This document shows positions 7,147 to 16,212 of a DNA stretch of 28,906 nt, in pieces. How positions within the stretch are numbered: position 1 is the stretch's first letter; each line of letters starts with the position of its first letter. The translations under genes and the position numbers were made by a program. This DNA comes from M55B112 sp040880545 (GTDB lineage Bacteria > Bacteroidota > Bacteroidia > Bacteroidales > GCA-2748055): contig JBBDIE010000083.1 in NCBI GenBank assembly GCA_040880545.1, forward strand, positions 1 through 28,906. Reading direction: 5' to 3'. The notes under the pieces were generated by a model that saw only the letters and a program-made list of their open reading frames with translations, was not told where the DNA came from and made no database searches.

Positions 7147-9336
7147 TCAATCAATCCGCCTCACATTTGCTACTCCCTTTACCTTCTTCATTTTCCGGAT
7201 CAGCGCCTCCAGGTGTTGTGTATCCTTCACAAACAGCGATATCTTGCCTTCGAACATGCCATCCTTTGAGTTGATGGAGATTGCACGCATATTCACCTGC
7301 AGATCCCTGGAGATGACATCGGAAATATTACTGACGATCCCCAGATCATCCCGGCCGGTAATAAGTATGGATATCTCGAAGCGGGCATCATCAGGACCCT
7401 TGGTCCAACGGGCTTTCAGTACCCTGTAGCCGTACCGATTCAGAAGTTGTGGTGCATTGGGGCAACTCATCCTGTGGATGGAAATACCTGCTGTTCGGGT
7501 AACAAATCCGAAAACTTTATCACCATGGATCGGATTACAACATTTAGACAGTTTGTAATCGATGTTAGCGATCTTTTCGTCGATAACCAGGATGTCATTC
7601 GATTGCTGAATAGCATTTTTCAGCATTTTATCCACCTTTTCATCTTCGATGGGGATCGCCTTGTGTTCCGCTGATTCCTTCTTCTCTGTAAAAATTTCCT
7701 TAATATCCAGCAAGTCTATGTTTTCCGCACATATATCAAAATGCAAATCGATGGAATCCTTGTATTTAAAATGTTGAATGACTTTCCGGACATTGCTGTC
7801 ATTGTATTCAATCTTCCAGTTCTTAAAACGGCGACGAAGGATCTCCTTGCCGATCTCCGCCTCCTTGAGCTTTGCCTCCTTAAGCGCCTGTTTTATTTTT
7901 GTCTTTGCTTTTGAAGTAACAACAAAATTGAGCCAGTCAACTTTGGCCGTCTGTTTCTTCGTCCGGATAATTTCCACCTTATCACCATTGCTCAGTTTGT
8001 GCCTGATAGGCACATTTTTGCCGTTGATCCTCGCCCCGGTGCAGCTTGATCCAACATCGGTATGGATATCATAGGCAAAATCAAGTACCGTGGCATTTTC
8101 CGGAAATTTTTTCAGGTCTCCTTCGGGGGTGAATACAAATATTTCCTTACTGTAATGACTCATTTTCAGGTCATCAATCAGGTTTGCTGTCTCATCCGCA
8201 TCATCCCGGTCGAGTGCTTCCTTCACTTTTCCGAGCCATTCATCAATACCAGCCTGTCCCTGAATTCCTTTGTATTTCCAATGTGCCGCCAGCCCTTTCT
8301 CTGCAATCTCGTTCATCCGTTTTGTCCTGATCTGAACCTCTACCCACTCTCCCCCGGGCACTACCACGGTTGTGTGCAGCGATTCGTAGCCGTTTGATTT
8401 CGGCACCGAGATCCAGTCACGCAGCCGGTTAGGATTTGGCTGGTAGATATCCGTTACAATGGAATAAGCCCTCCAGCATTCGCTTTTCTCTTTCTTTGGT
8501 GAACTGTCGAGGATAATCCTGATGGCAAATTTGTCGTATACCTCGTCAAATTCAATATTTTGCCTCTGCATTTTTCTCCAGATGGAGGCGATGGATTTGG
8601 GTCGCCCGACTATTTCACACCTGAGTTTCTCATGCTCAAGTTTCTCATTCAGAGGTGCTATAAAATCTCTGATAAATTTTTCCCTGCGGTTTTTGGAGGC
8701 TTGAAGCCGTTTTGTGATATCCTTATGGACCTCAGATTCGAGGATACTCATGGCAATATCCTCCATTTCCGACATCATTTCATACAGCCCCAGACGGTGG
8801 GCCAGTGGAGAGTAAATATCCCTGGATTCCCGGGCCGCATGTATGTTCTGTCTGGTCGGCCGTGAACCTGATTCACGCATTTTATATAACCGTTCGGAAA
8901 TTTTTATGAGGAGAACCCTGAAATCCGTGGAAAAGGTAAGGATCAGGTTGCGCATGTTTTCCGAGTGTCTGTCTGATGATGTTGTGTTCAGCTCACTGAT
9001 CTTCAGAAACTCTGAAAGGATCAGGGCGATTCGATCGTTCAGTTCCGCTTTTACATCATTCAACAACGCTCTTTTTTGTTCAACAAATGGCAAAATCAAT
9101 ACTGTTGATACACCCAGCGGGTCGATCCCCAATTCAACAATCACCATTTTCGCCAGGCTAAAAGCATACCCCGCCAGTTTATGACTTTCCCGGAATTCAT
9201 TTTTTTCCATCTGAACAACCAGAAAATCGTAAGCTTTCCCAATTAATGCCTGCCCCTTCTTGTCATATTCTCTCCTGCATATTTCAGCCAGGTCAGCATA
9301 CTTTTCGTGAATGATATCTGTATTATTATTAGACAA
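7147..9336 (-). CDS. relA: RelA/SpoT-family (p)ppGpp synthetase with degraded hydrolase site
   Basis: A long RSH protein of 729 residues. In order, it has an N-terminal HD region (about 25-190), a synthetase domain (GRPKSIASIWRKM, then NGYESLHTTVV and VQIRTKRMNEIAEKGLAAHW), a TGS domain (EIFVFTPEGDLKKFPENAT), a zinc-finger region with KCCNPIHGD, and a C-terminal ACT/RRM domain. In the HD region the catalytic His-Asp pair usually seen as LLHD is replaced by LILPF (80-84), while an upstream His (52) survives. ppGpp hydrolysis is therefore probably lost and the protein should act as a synthetase. The start is TTG at 9336; an in-frame TAA lies 18 bases upstream and no ATG fits the conserved N-terminus. 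It is convergent with dnaE and 56 bp downstream of a kinase gene on the same strand. Confidence 0.93.
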   Translation of the reverse strand: MSNNNTDIIHEKYADLAEICRREYDKKGQALIGKAYDFLVVQMEKNEFRESHKLAGYAFSLAKMVIVELGIDPLGVSTVLILPFVEQKRALLNDVKAELNDRIALILSEFLKISELNTTSSDRHSENMRNLILTFSTDFRVLLIKISERLYKMRESGSRPTRQNIHAARESRDIYSPLAHRLGLYEMMSEMEDIAMSILESEVHKDITKRLQASKNRREKFIRDFIAPLNEKLEHEKLRCEIVGRPKSIASIWRKMQRQNIEFDEVYDKFAIRIILDSSPKKEKSECWRAYSIVTDIYQPNPNRLRDWISVPKSNGYESLHTTVVVPGGEWVEVQIRTKRMNEIAEKGLAAHWKYKGIQGQAGIDEWLGKVKEALDRDDADETANLIDDLKMSHYSKEIFVFTPEGDLKKFPENATVLDFAYDIHTDVGSSCTGARINGKNVPIRHKLSNGDKVEIIRTKKQTAKVDWLNFVVTSKAKTKIKQALKEAKLKEAEIGKEILRRRFKNWKIEYNDSNVRKVIQHFKYKDSIDLHFDICAENIDLLDIKEIFTEKKESAEHKAIPIEDEKVDKMLKNAIQQSNDILVIDEKIANIDYKLSKCCNPIHGDKVFGFVTRTAGISIHRMSCPNAPQLLNRYGYRVLKARWTKGPDDARFEISILITGRDDLGIVSNISDVISRDLQVNMRAISINSKDGMFEGKISLFVKDTQHLEALIRKMKKVKGVANVRRID

Positions 9337-9392
9337 AACGTTACGCTGGGTTTACGGATATGAACCCTAAATATAATGATTTTGATTCAGCT

Positions 9393-11666
9393 TTATACCG
9401 GCCGCTGACATGGAATTTGAAATGCAGCAGTTATACCGGACTCCTCATTACTCTTCAGATTAAGTGTGCTCCGATGATTTTCCAGGAGAGTTTTTACAAT
9501 CGACAAGCCAAGTCCTGATCCCTTTTCATTATCCGTTCCTCTTCGCAGCGCAGAAAACCGGCCCGACTTTAACATGGCAATTTCTCCCTGGGACAATCCT
9601 ACTCCCTTATCCGACACAGATACATGCACGAGATCTTCTTTCACTTCCACAGAAACCTGTATCTCTCCTCCCCTGTTTGAAAACTTTATGGAATTACTAA
9701 CCAGGTTTTTCATGACTGCCCTTATCATGAAATGATCGTAATAGCAGGAGATCTCACCAGTGATATTGTTAAAAAGCTTCAAATCCTTGTTTTTAACAGA
9801 CTCACTAAAAAGTTCTAAAACATCATGAATTGTTTTATTCAGGTATCCCTCTGACGGTTGGTAATGCAACAACCCCTCCTGGATGTTGGTCCATAAAGCA
9901 AGATTTTCCAGTAATTCAAGAGACATTGTGGCTGAATTGGCCAGCCTGGAAAAAACAAGTCGACGTTCATTTTCATCCTTAAAGCCCTCTTTTGCAAGTA
10001 CAGAAAGCGCTGTCAGCTGGTTTCCAATGGTTCCCCTGAGATCATGTGATATAACTGATAAAATTTTATCTTTTGTCCTGTTATAGGTATCCAGTTTTAC
10101 ATTCTGCCTGGTAATTATCTGATTCTTCTTTTCCACGGCAAGATTGTATTGTTTCTGCCTGCGCTGATTTGTGACAAGCAATATCAGTGCAGCTGCAAAC
10201 ATACAGATGGTCAGGATCACGTATACGGTAATCTTTCTGTGACGCTCAATGAGCACGGTATCCATATTGGCCTGGATCCGGAGATGCTCATTTTCTTCCT
10301 CCAGTGCCTGTGATTTATACCTCGTCTCAATCTCCTTAACTGCCCGTGCTTTGTTTTCATTCATCAGGCTGTCACTGAACTTTTTATGTAGCTCACCTAA
10401 GTCAACTGCCAGTTTATACCTGCCTGCATCCTTCATTAATTCCTTCTGCAAATAGTAGGATGATGTAATGTATTCTAAGGCCCCGATGATCATGCTGTTA
10501 TGTAGCGCCGAATCGGCATACTTATATGATTTGTCAAGATGCCCTAACGCTCTGTATGTCTTACTCAGGTTAATAAATCCCCTTGCCAGTCCTTCAGGTT
10601 CCTGCAAATCCCTCTGCAGGGTAATGCCCATGTTATCCATCTCAATGGCTTTTTTAAATTCACCCCTGTAATAATGTACTTCTGCCAGAAAATTATAGCT
10701 GTTTGCAATTGCGTTGATATCCCCTAATTCCTTTTTTATTGCCAGTCCGCGATTTATATAACTCTCAGCCAGATCGTACCTTCCCAAAGAGATATAATTT
10801 GTCCCGATATTGGTCAGACATTTTGATGTTTCCCTTTTATTCCCAATATCTATGGCTACCTCCAACGCAGCAAGATAAAATTCCAGCGCTTTATTGTAAT
10901 CATGCAACTTATTATAGATAACCCCGCTGTTCATCATACAGATGGTCTGATGTTTTTTATTATCCGTTACTTTTGCATATCCCAGGGCTCTGTTAAAGTT
11001 TTCCAGGGCTGTGTGGTATGCGCCCTGCAGCACGTAAACCACTCCCATATTCATGTACAGATCGGAAATCGACAAGGTATCTCCAATCTCCATATAAAGA
11101 TCGGCTGCAGTCTGGTAGGTTTCAAGCGCCTTTTCATAGTCCCCGAAATGGTAGTAAATAATTCCCATATTATTCAGGCACCTGGTAATCCCGTTTACAG
11201 ATTCATATTTTCTAAAAATTTTCAGCGCGATTTCATATTTTTCCAACCCGGTGGTGTATTGTGCCTGGGAGAGATAGGCATTCCCTTCATCCACCGTAGC
11301 TCCAGCCATTTTAAGAGTTTCTCCGGCCAGCAGGTATTGCGACCTGGCCCTCTCAAATTGTTTTATGGCAGTGGGGTATTTCCCATGGTAATACATGATC
11401 TCCCCGGTCGTCTGATAATACATTCCCAGGCCTTCCGCGTATCTTTCCGAAACCGACAACCTGTGTGCCTCCGTGAGAAGTTCATGGGCAAGGACTGTGT
11501 CGCTGACCTTATATTCCTTTGCAATTTCTGTAAGGAGCCTGATACGTACCGTATCATGAATTTTACCTTGCAATGATTCCTCCAATGCCTGAATACGAAC
11601 CGGATCCTGACCCGATATGCAGGCAGAGATGCAGGAAAAAACGATCATAAATTGAATGATCTTCAT
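9393..11666 (-). CDS. TPR-sensor histidine kinase
   Basis: A 757-residue membrane kinase. A signal peptide (about 1-19, ending ACISGQ) is followed by a periplasmic array of about eight to nine tetratricopeptide repeats (roughly 40-440, with units such as NNMGIIYYHFGDYEKALETY) and a short coiled coil (about 440-475). A single transmembrane helix lies at 480-499. The cytoplasmic part has HisKA with phospho-acceptor His541 in SVISHDLRG, then HATPase_c with an N-box (MKNLVSNSIKFS), DKGVGL and GSGLGLSIV. No receiver domain is fused and no response regulator lies next to it, so its partner is unknown. This class is common in Bacteroidota and usually senses envelope or extracellular cues; the ligand cannot be inferred. 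The upstream region contains TATATTTATG as a loose match to the TAnnTTTG promoter element. Confidence 0.92.
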   Translation of the reverse strand: MKIIQFMIVFSCISACISGQDPVRIQALEESLQGKIHDTVRIRLLTEIAKEYKVSDTVLAHELLTEAHRLSVSERYAEGLGMYYQTTGEIMYYHGKYPTAIKQFERARSQYLLAGETLKMAGATVDEGNAYLSQAQYTTGLEKYEIALKIFRKYESVNGITRCLNNMGIIYYHFGDYEKALETYQTAADLYMEIGDTLSISDLYMNMGVVYVLQGAYHTALENFNRALGYAKVTDNKKHQTICMMNSGVIYNKLHDYNKALEFYLAALEVAIDIGNKRETSKCLTNIGTNYISLGRYDLAESYINRGLAIKKELGDINAIANSYNFLAEVHYYRGEFKKAIEMDNMGITLQRDLQEPEGLARGFINLSKTYRALGHLDKSYKYADSALHNSMIIGALEYITSSYYLQKELMKDAGRYKLAVDLGELHKKFSDSLMNENKARAVKEIETRYKSQALEEENEHLRIQANMDTVLIERHRKITVYVILTICMFAAALILLVTNQRRQKQYNLAVEKKNQIITRQNVKLDTYNRTKDKILSVISHDLRGTIGNQLTALSVLAKEGFKDENERRLVFSRLANSATMSLELLENLALWTNIQEGLLHYQPSEGYLNKTIHDVLELFSESVKNKDLKLFNNITGEISCYYDHFMIRAVMKNLVSNSIKFSNRGGEIQVSVEVKEDLVHVSVSDKGVGLSQGEIAMLKSGRFSALRRGTDNEKGSGLGLSIVKTLLENHRSTLNLKSNEESGITAAFQIPCQRPV

Positions 11667-11837
11667 AGGAAGTTGAGGGGCTTTAGGGCATAAATATAAA
11701 AATTCTACAGTTATTAATTACGATTCCTTTGCTTTTCAATAGTTAATAGTTGCAAAATAGGTGGTGCTATACGACAATGTGTGCTTCTGCTGCACTGGTT
11801 TCAATTTTTTTATATTTACAGGGCTAAATTAAAATCT
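11667..11837. promoter_or_regulatory. Divergent promoter region between kinase and transporter
   Basis: This AT-rich spacer separates two divergent genes. On the plus strand TATATTTA (11812-11819) lies about 20 bases before the preferred transporter start at 11838 and is a near match to TAnnTTTG. On the minus strand a similar TATATTTA precedes the kinase. No strong dyad or riboswitch-like structure was seen. Confidence 0.4.
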
Positions 11838-13439
11838 ATGTCTAAAAGATTAAAAATACCCCACACATTCGTGATCGTTTTCAGCTTTATAGTTGCCGCT
11901 GCAGTGCTTACATGGCTGGTGCCTGGTGGAGAATTTGAACGGGAATCGGTAACTGTGAATGGATTGGAACGGGAGATTATCATCCAGGATTCCTTTCATT
12001 TTGTGGAAAATGAACCCCAGACATGGCAGGTGTTTTCTGCGCTGTTCGATGGTTTTGTGGATAAGGCGGATATCATCGTTTTTATCATTATTATCGGCGG
12101 AGCATTCTGGGTAATGAATGAGAGTAAGGCAATCGATGTGGGTATTCAGACCTTCCTGGTTCAGGTCAGAAAACTGGACAGGTTGAAATTTTTCCGTTTC
12201 CTGGGGGTGGACAATATTGTGATCACGCTGATTATGTTGGTATTCAGCATATTCGGGGCTACCTTCGGAATGAGTGAAGAGACCATCGCCTTCACGATTA
12301 TTTTTATTCCACTGGCCATTTCCATGGGATATGATTCAATTGTTGGGGTGAGTATGTGTTTTGTTGCAGCCGGACTGGGTTTTGCGGGCGCATTATTAAA
12401 CCCTTTTACCATTGGTATTGCGCAGGGTCTCTCAGATTTACCGTTATTTTCCGGCATCGAGTATCGCCTGTTTTGCTGGGTCATCATCAATACCATAGGG
12501 ATCGCCTGGATCCTTCGTTATGCAAGCAGGCTACGCAGATCACCTGAAAGTTCAATCGTATATGAAGAAGATGCATACTGGCGTTCAAGAAAGTCTGTTG
12601 ATCTGAAGGAGATGAAATATTATACCCCGCTATCAGCCTGGATCACCTATTTTATACTTTCCGGAGTCATGATTGCATTTTCCGTGACAGATCCGCTCAT
12701 TACCATGAAGATCGGCAACAGCGAATATGAAGGATACTTTCTGCCTCTGGTAACTATCATTTTCATAGTTACCGGTTTTTTCTCACTGCGTAAATCATTG
12801 CACTTTTATATTCTGAATCTCCTGGCATTTACCATTGTATACCTGATTGTGGGAGTGATGGGATTCAGCTGGTATGTAAAGGAGATCGCAACCCTGTTCC
12901 TGGTACTGGGACTGGTATCCGGCATCGCGATGAACAGTAGTGCCAATGAGATTGTAAAACAATTTACTGCCGGCATGAAAGATATACTAACTGCGGCATT
13001 CGTAGTAGGACTGGCCGGAGGAATCCTGGTGATCCTTGAAGATGGTAAAATAATTGATTCGCTGCTCTACTACATGTCCAGGTCGATGCAGGAATTCGGG
13101 AAGATAGCTTCTGTCTCCATGATGTATTTCATTCAGACGATGATCAATATTGTAATTCCCAGCGGTTCTGCAAAAGCGGCGCTCACCATGCCAATGATGT
13201 CCCAGTTTTCTGACCTTATCGGGGTTTCCAGGCAGGCAACGGTGATGGCCTTCCAGTTCGGGGATGGTTTTACCAACATGATCACACCCACATCGCCGGT
13301 ACTCATTGGAGTACTGGGAATAGCCAGGATACCTTACGAAAAATGGGTGAAATGGATCATACCATTTATGGTCATGCTGATCGTTACGGGCTGGTTACTG
13401 CTTTTGCCAACAGTAATGATGGACCTTGCAGGATTTTAA
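11838..13439 (+). CDS. yfcC: YfcC/DcuC-family membrane transporter
   Basis: An inner-membrane carrier of 533 residues with about a dozen hydrophobic segments. It resembles the YfcC branch of the C4-dicarboxylate-carrier-like (DcuC/AbgT-type) superfamily. Typical features are the opening HTFVIVFSFIVAAAVLTWLV followed by PGGEF, the first half ending with GATFGMSEETIAF, and the second-half motifs GLAGGILVILEDG, IPSGSAKAALTMPM and FGDGFTNMITPTSPV. YfcC relatives are proposed to move amino acids or dicarboxylates, but the substrate cannot be read from sequence. The ORF could extend upstream to TTG 11781, but ATG 11838 is preferred because a promoter-like element falls inside that extension and the extra residues are not family-like. 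No metabolic genes flank it to hint at a substrate. Confidence 0.85.
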   Translation: MSKRLKIPHTFVIVFSFIVAAAVLTWLVPGGEFERESVTVNGLEREIIIQDSFHFVENEPQTWQVFSALFDGFVDKADIIVFIIIIGGAFWVMNESKAIDVGIQTFLVQVRKLDRLKFFRFLGVDNIVITLIMLVFSIFGATFGMSEETIAFTIIFIPLAISMGYDSIVGVSMCFVAAGLGFAGALLNPFTIGIAQGLSDLPLFSGIEYRLFCWVIINTIGIAWILRYASRLRRSPESSIVYEEDAYWRSRKSVDLKEMKYYTPLSAWITYFILSGVMIAFSVTDPLITMKIGNSEYEGYFLPLVTIIFIVTGFFSLRKSLHFYILNLLAFTIVYLIVGVMGFSWYVKEIATLFLVLGLVSGIAMNSSANEIVKQFTAGMKDILTAAFVVGLAGGILVILEDGKIIDSLLYYMSRSMQEFGKIASVSMMYFIQTMINIVIPSGSAKAALTMPMMSQFSDLIGVSRQATVMAFQFGDGFTNMITPTSPVLIGVLGIARIPYEKWVKWIIPFMVMLIVTGWLLLLPTVMMDLAGF

Positions 13440-13476
13440 TTATCCTTAAAGAATACCACGTGTTCCACAAAGGAGA

Positions 13477-13494
13477 GACAAGGCATGCCTTGTC
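13477..13494. repeat. Dispersed palindrome GACAAGGCATGCCTTGTC, copy 1
   Basis: A perfect 18-bp palindrome lies in the short space between two convergent genes. The same 18 bases occur again at 25788-25805, 12 kb away and also intergenic, which marks it as a REP-like dispersed element. As RNA it would fold into a hairpin from either strand and could help terminate both genes. No U-run follows it, so I do not call a classical terminator. Confidence 0.75.
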
Positions 13495-13504
13495 GTTACG
13501 GCCC

Positions 13505-14593
13505 CTATCTGAAGGTAATACCTACCCCGGCCGTATGGGTTGAGTAGAGGGTCCTGGTGAAATCGTAATGCAGTGTTATGAATCCAAGTTTTAACCGTAC
13601 CCCTGCATTTAATCTCAGGTTCCTGAAGTTTTCAAAACTTAAATCCCTGATCGGATCAGTTACTATCCTGTATGTGGTTTTTCCAAAATCTTCCTCTGTT
13701 GTGACAATGTCATTGATCGGAAAATCTCCCAATAATGCCAGTTCAACCAGGGAATTTGAATAACCAATACCTTCGTACACAGTAATAAAAGGTATCGACT
13801 GTGAAGCAATAATGTTGAGTGTCCAGCCTGAAATATCCATATCCAGGGTCTGATCATCCCATGCAGGGGGATTCGTGGGTTGAATTTCCGCAATCGGTTC
13901 CATCTTCAGGTTCGCGGAAGTGGAAACTTTGGTATACCCTCCCTGTACTGCTATATTGATGAATTTTAGTCTCTTTACCACGGGAATCCATTGAGAAACC
14001 GAATGCTTTGCCCCAATTCCATAGACCCCAATCCTGCCACGATCCAGTAAATTTATTTCAGGAACATACCTGATAGTAATATCTGTACCTTTTATCAGAC
14101 CCACAGTAGCCTGCACCATGGGCATGGGGAGGAAATTCAGTCCCGTTCCATTGGGATGAGGTACGTCTGCGAGGACAAAGCTTTCATTTACACCTGTTTC
14201 CGGGTTATACACAATGGTTTTATAGACCAGTGATGGTCTGGTCTCCATATTGCCGGCAACCGTAGGTGCAAAATTGGTAGAGCCTTCAATGTCAGCTCTC
14301 AATCCGGCTAATTTAGAGAGGTCATACGAGAGGGCTGTTGCAGGGGCATAGGCGATACTGAATGTGGCAGTGATATCAAATCCCAATAATTTGTGGGGCT
14401 CTGCTGTATTGTACCATCCTGCATTGAGGTTGGCCCCCATAATATTTGCATATGGCCGCATGTATTCCTCCAGCAATAACCGGGCATCGTTGGTAAATCC
14501 ATACACAAAATCCAGTGATGGAAGTTGTCCATAAGCCCGGGAGGATGAGAGGATGATTGCCAAAGCAATGGCTATAATTTTAATTTTTTTCAT
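13505..14593 (-). CDS. Secreted outer-membrane protein, DUF6588-like beta-barrel
   Basis: A 362-residue exported protein. Residues 1-22 form a signal peptide (MKKIKIIAIALAIILSSSRA, then YGQ). The mature part is rich in alternating beta-strand patterns (for example KLGFITLHYDFTRTLYSTH), and it ends in GVGITFR, a beta-barrel-like terminus. A segment FITVYEGIGYSNSLVELALLGDF and an early LLEEYMRPYANIMGANLNAG (residues about 36-55) fit a Bacteroidota family annotated DUF6588. That assignment is from memory and function is unknown. An exact -7 element, TATTTTTG, lies 20 bases upstream. The gene appears to be monocistronic, facing the transporter. Confidence 0.75.
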   Translation of the reverse strand: MKKIKIIAIALAIILSSSRAYGQLPSLDFVYGFTNDARLLLEEYMRPYANIMGANLNAGWYNTAEPHKLLGFDITATFSIAYAPATALSYDLSKLAGLRADIEGSTNFAPTVAGNMETRPSLVYKTIVYNPETGVNESFVLADVPHPNGTGLNFLPMPMVQATVGLIKGTDITIRYVPEINLLDRGRIGVYGIGAKHSVSQWIPVVKRLKFINIAVQGGYTKVSTSANLKMEPIAEIQPTNPPAWDDQTLDMDISGWTLNIIASQSIPFITVYEGIGYSNSLVELALLGDFPINDIVTTEEDFGKTTYRIVTDPIRDLSFENFRNLRLNAGVRLKLGFITLHYDFTRTLYSTHTAGVGITFR

Positions 14594-14612
14594 TATCTGT
14601 TCATTTATGCTG

Positions 14613-14620
14613 CAAAAATA
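14613..14620 (-). promoter_or_regulatory. Bacteroidota -7 element (TATTTTTG) of the outer-membrane protein gene
   Basis: On the minus strand TATTTTTG matches TAnnTTTG exactly. It would give a transcript start near 14608 and a leader of about 15 bases before ATG 14593. No clear -33 TTTG was identified. Confidence 0.5.
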
Positions 14621-14626
14621 CGAAAT

Positions 14627-14871
14627 TTAATGGTAGTATCCCTGAATGATGAACTGGCCAACAACCAGATCGCTTTGATTTGGATTTCCATTGATCCCTC
14701 TTGTTGCAGTATCTCGAGCAAGGCTGCTTAAGCCTGCCCACTGTTCCTTCTCATCAAGAAAATTCAATTTATTGATCACCTCGCTGGTCCTTACCTGACC
14801 TAATACCAGTTCGTTTTTAAACTTTTATATGCGTTGTCTCTGCCAAATTGCTCCCTGATTTGAAGATACAT
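14627..14871 (-). pseudogene. Decayed, frameshifted small gene, possibly a transposase remnant
   Basis: Two overlapping minus-strand frames look like one broken protein. Frame A starts at ATG 14871 and reads MYLQIREQFGRDNAYKSLK before stopping at 14800. Frame B, with no upstream start, covers 14627-14824 (65 codons). It reads ELVLGQVRTSE, then LNFLDEKEQWAGLSSLA, and ends LVVGQFIIQGYYH. They join smoothly if one base is gained in the A5 run at 14814-14818. Residue composition is protein-like throughout. The strings LVLGQV and EQWAGLSS recall internal and C-terminal parts of ISAs1-type transposases, but that is a weak memory-based match. It could equally be another family. The ATG lies inside the rarA promoter region. 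Confidence 0.4.
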
Positions 14872-14882
14872 GATAATTCGAT

Positions 14883-14890
14883 TAAATTTG
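14883..14890 (+). promoter_or_regulatory. Bacteroidota -7 element (TAAATTTG) of rarA-kdsA
   Basis: An exact TAnnTTTG match ends 5 bases before the preferred rarA ATG. The predicted transcript start (about 14895) would then fall at or next to the start codon, implying a leaderless or nearly leaderless mRNA. Confidence 0.5.
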
Positions 14891-14895
14891 CTTCC

Positions 14896-16212
14896 ATGGA
14901 AGCTACTTTTCAATTACCCAATCAGCCACTTGCAGACCGGATGCGTCCAACATCGTTGGATGATTACGCCGGGCAGGAACACCTGGTAGGCAAAGGTGCG
15001 GTGATTCGCACCATGGTTGAATCGGGTTCCATGAGCTCTTTTATATTGTGGGGGCCGCCGGGGGTGGGTAAAACCACACTGGCCAAGATCATTTCCCACC
15101 AGTTGAACCGGCCCTTTTACAGTCTGAGCGCCATTAATTCAGGTGTAAAGGATGTCAGGGAGACCATTGAAAAGGCAAGAAAACAGCAATTCTTCAATAA
15201 ACCTAACCCGATATTATTCATTGACGAAATCCACCGTTTCAGTAAATCGCAACAGGACAGTTTACTGGGGGCGGTTGAGGCAGGCATCATCATACTTATC
15301 GGGGCAACAACGGAAAACCCCTCATTCGAGGTAATCTCACCACTATTGTCCCGTTGCCAGGTTTATATACTGAACAGCCTGGGTAAAGACCAGCTTATAT
15401 CATTGCTTGATCATGCCATTACACATGACAGTTATCTGAAGAAGCTAAAGATCAGGATCCTTGAATATGAAGCAATGTTGCAATATTCAGGCGGCGATGC
15501 AAGGAAACTATACAATACACTGGAACTGGTGATAAGGTCGGAGTTGGCCGACAATGCCAATAAAATAGAGATCACCAATGATAAGGTAAAGGAGCGGCTC
15601 CAGGAAAATATTGCCATTTATGACAAGAACGGGGAGTTACATTACGATATCATTTCGGCTTTTATCAAATCGGTTCGGGGTGGTGATCCGGACGCAGCAG
15701 TTTATTGGCTGGCAAGAATGCTTGATGGTGGTGAAGAGATTAAGTTTATCGCACGGAGACTGGTGATACTCGCTGCTGAAGATATCGGGCTGGCAAATCC
15801 TAATGCCTTGTTGATGGCCAATAACTGTTTCCAGTCGATCCATGTAATCGGCATGCCTGAAGCCCGGATCATACTGTCGGAGACAGCGATCTACCTGGCA
15901 ACTTCTCCCAAAAGCAATTCGGCCTATGCGGCCATTAATGACGCCATGGAAGAGGTGAAAAAAAGTGGAAATTTACCGGTCCCTCTTCATTTAAGGAATG
16001 CACCTACAAAACTGATGAAGGAGATTGGTTACGGGAAGGATTACAAATATGCCCACAGTTACGATGGCAATTTCGTGGCTGATCAATTTTTACCCGATGA
16101 AATGAAAGAACAGCAGTTTTATTTTCCCGGACGGAACAGCCGGGAAAACGAAATAAAGAAAGTTCTGAAAACCAACTGGAAAGACAAAAAGCACTATGAC
16201 GACGAATCATAA
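14896..16212 (+). CDS. rarA: Replication-associated recombination protein A (RarA/MgsA AAA+ ATPase)
   Basis: RarA is a clamp-loader-like AAA+ ATPase that acts at stalled replication forks. The 438-residue protein has Walker A GPPGVGKTT (53-61), Walker B LFIDEIHRFSKSQQ (Asp111-Glu112) and sensor-1 GATTENPSFEV. The C-terminal tetramerisation region includes DPDAAVYWLARMLDGGE and APTKLMKEIGYGKDY. ATG 14896 is preferred over the upstream TTG 14848. The N-terminus then reads MEATFQLPNQPLADRMRP, as in relatives, and an exact -7 element sits just before it. The last 17 bases overlap the start of kdsA, so the two are translationally linked in one operon, a common arrangement of unrelated housekeeping genes. 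Confidence 0.95.
   Translation: MEATFQLPNQPLADRMRPTSLDDYAGQEHLVGKGAVIRTMVESGSMSSFILWGPPGVGKTTLAKIISHQLNRPFYSLSAINSGVKDVRETIEKARKQQFFNKPNPILFIDEIHRFSKSQQDSLLGAVEAGIIILIGATTENPSFEVISPLLSRCQVYILNSLGKDQLISLLDHAITHDSYLKKLKIRILEYEAMLQYSGGDARKLYNTLELVIRSELADNANKIEITNDKVKERLQENIAIYDKNGELHYDIISAFIKSVRGGDPDAAVYWLARMLDGGEEIKFIARRLVILAAEDIGLANPNALLMANNCFQSIHVIGMPEARIILSETAIYLATSPKSNSAYAAINDAMEEVKKSGNLPVPLHLRNAPTKLMKEIGYGKDYKYAHSYDGNFVADQFLPDEMKEQQFYFPGRNSRENEIKKVLKTNWKDKKHYDDES

Noticed and set aside
7116..7151. ATTGAGT/ACTCAAT inverted repeat over the dnaE and relA stop codons
   Set aside because: Only a 7-bp, A+T-rich stem with a 22-base loop and no U-run; too weak to call a terminator.
10902..11576. 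224-codon plus-strand ORF
   Set aside because: Antisense shadow of the TPR region of the histidine kinase; periodicity comes from the repeats.
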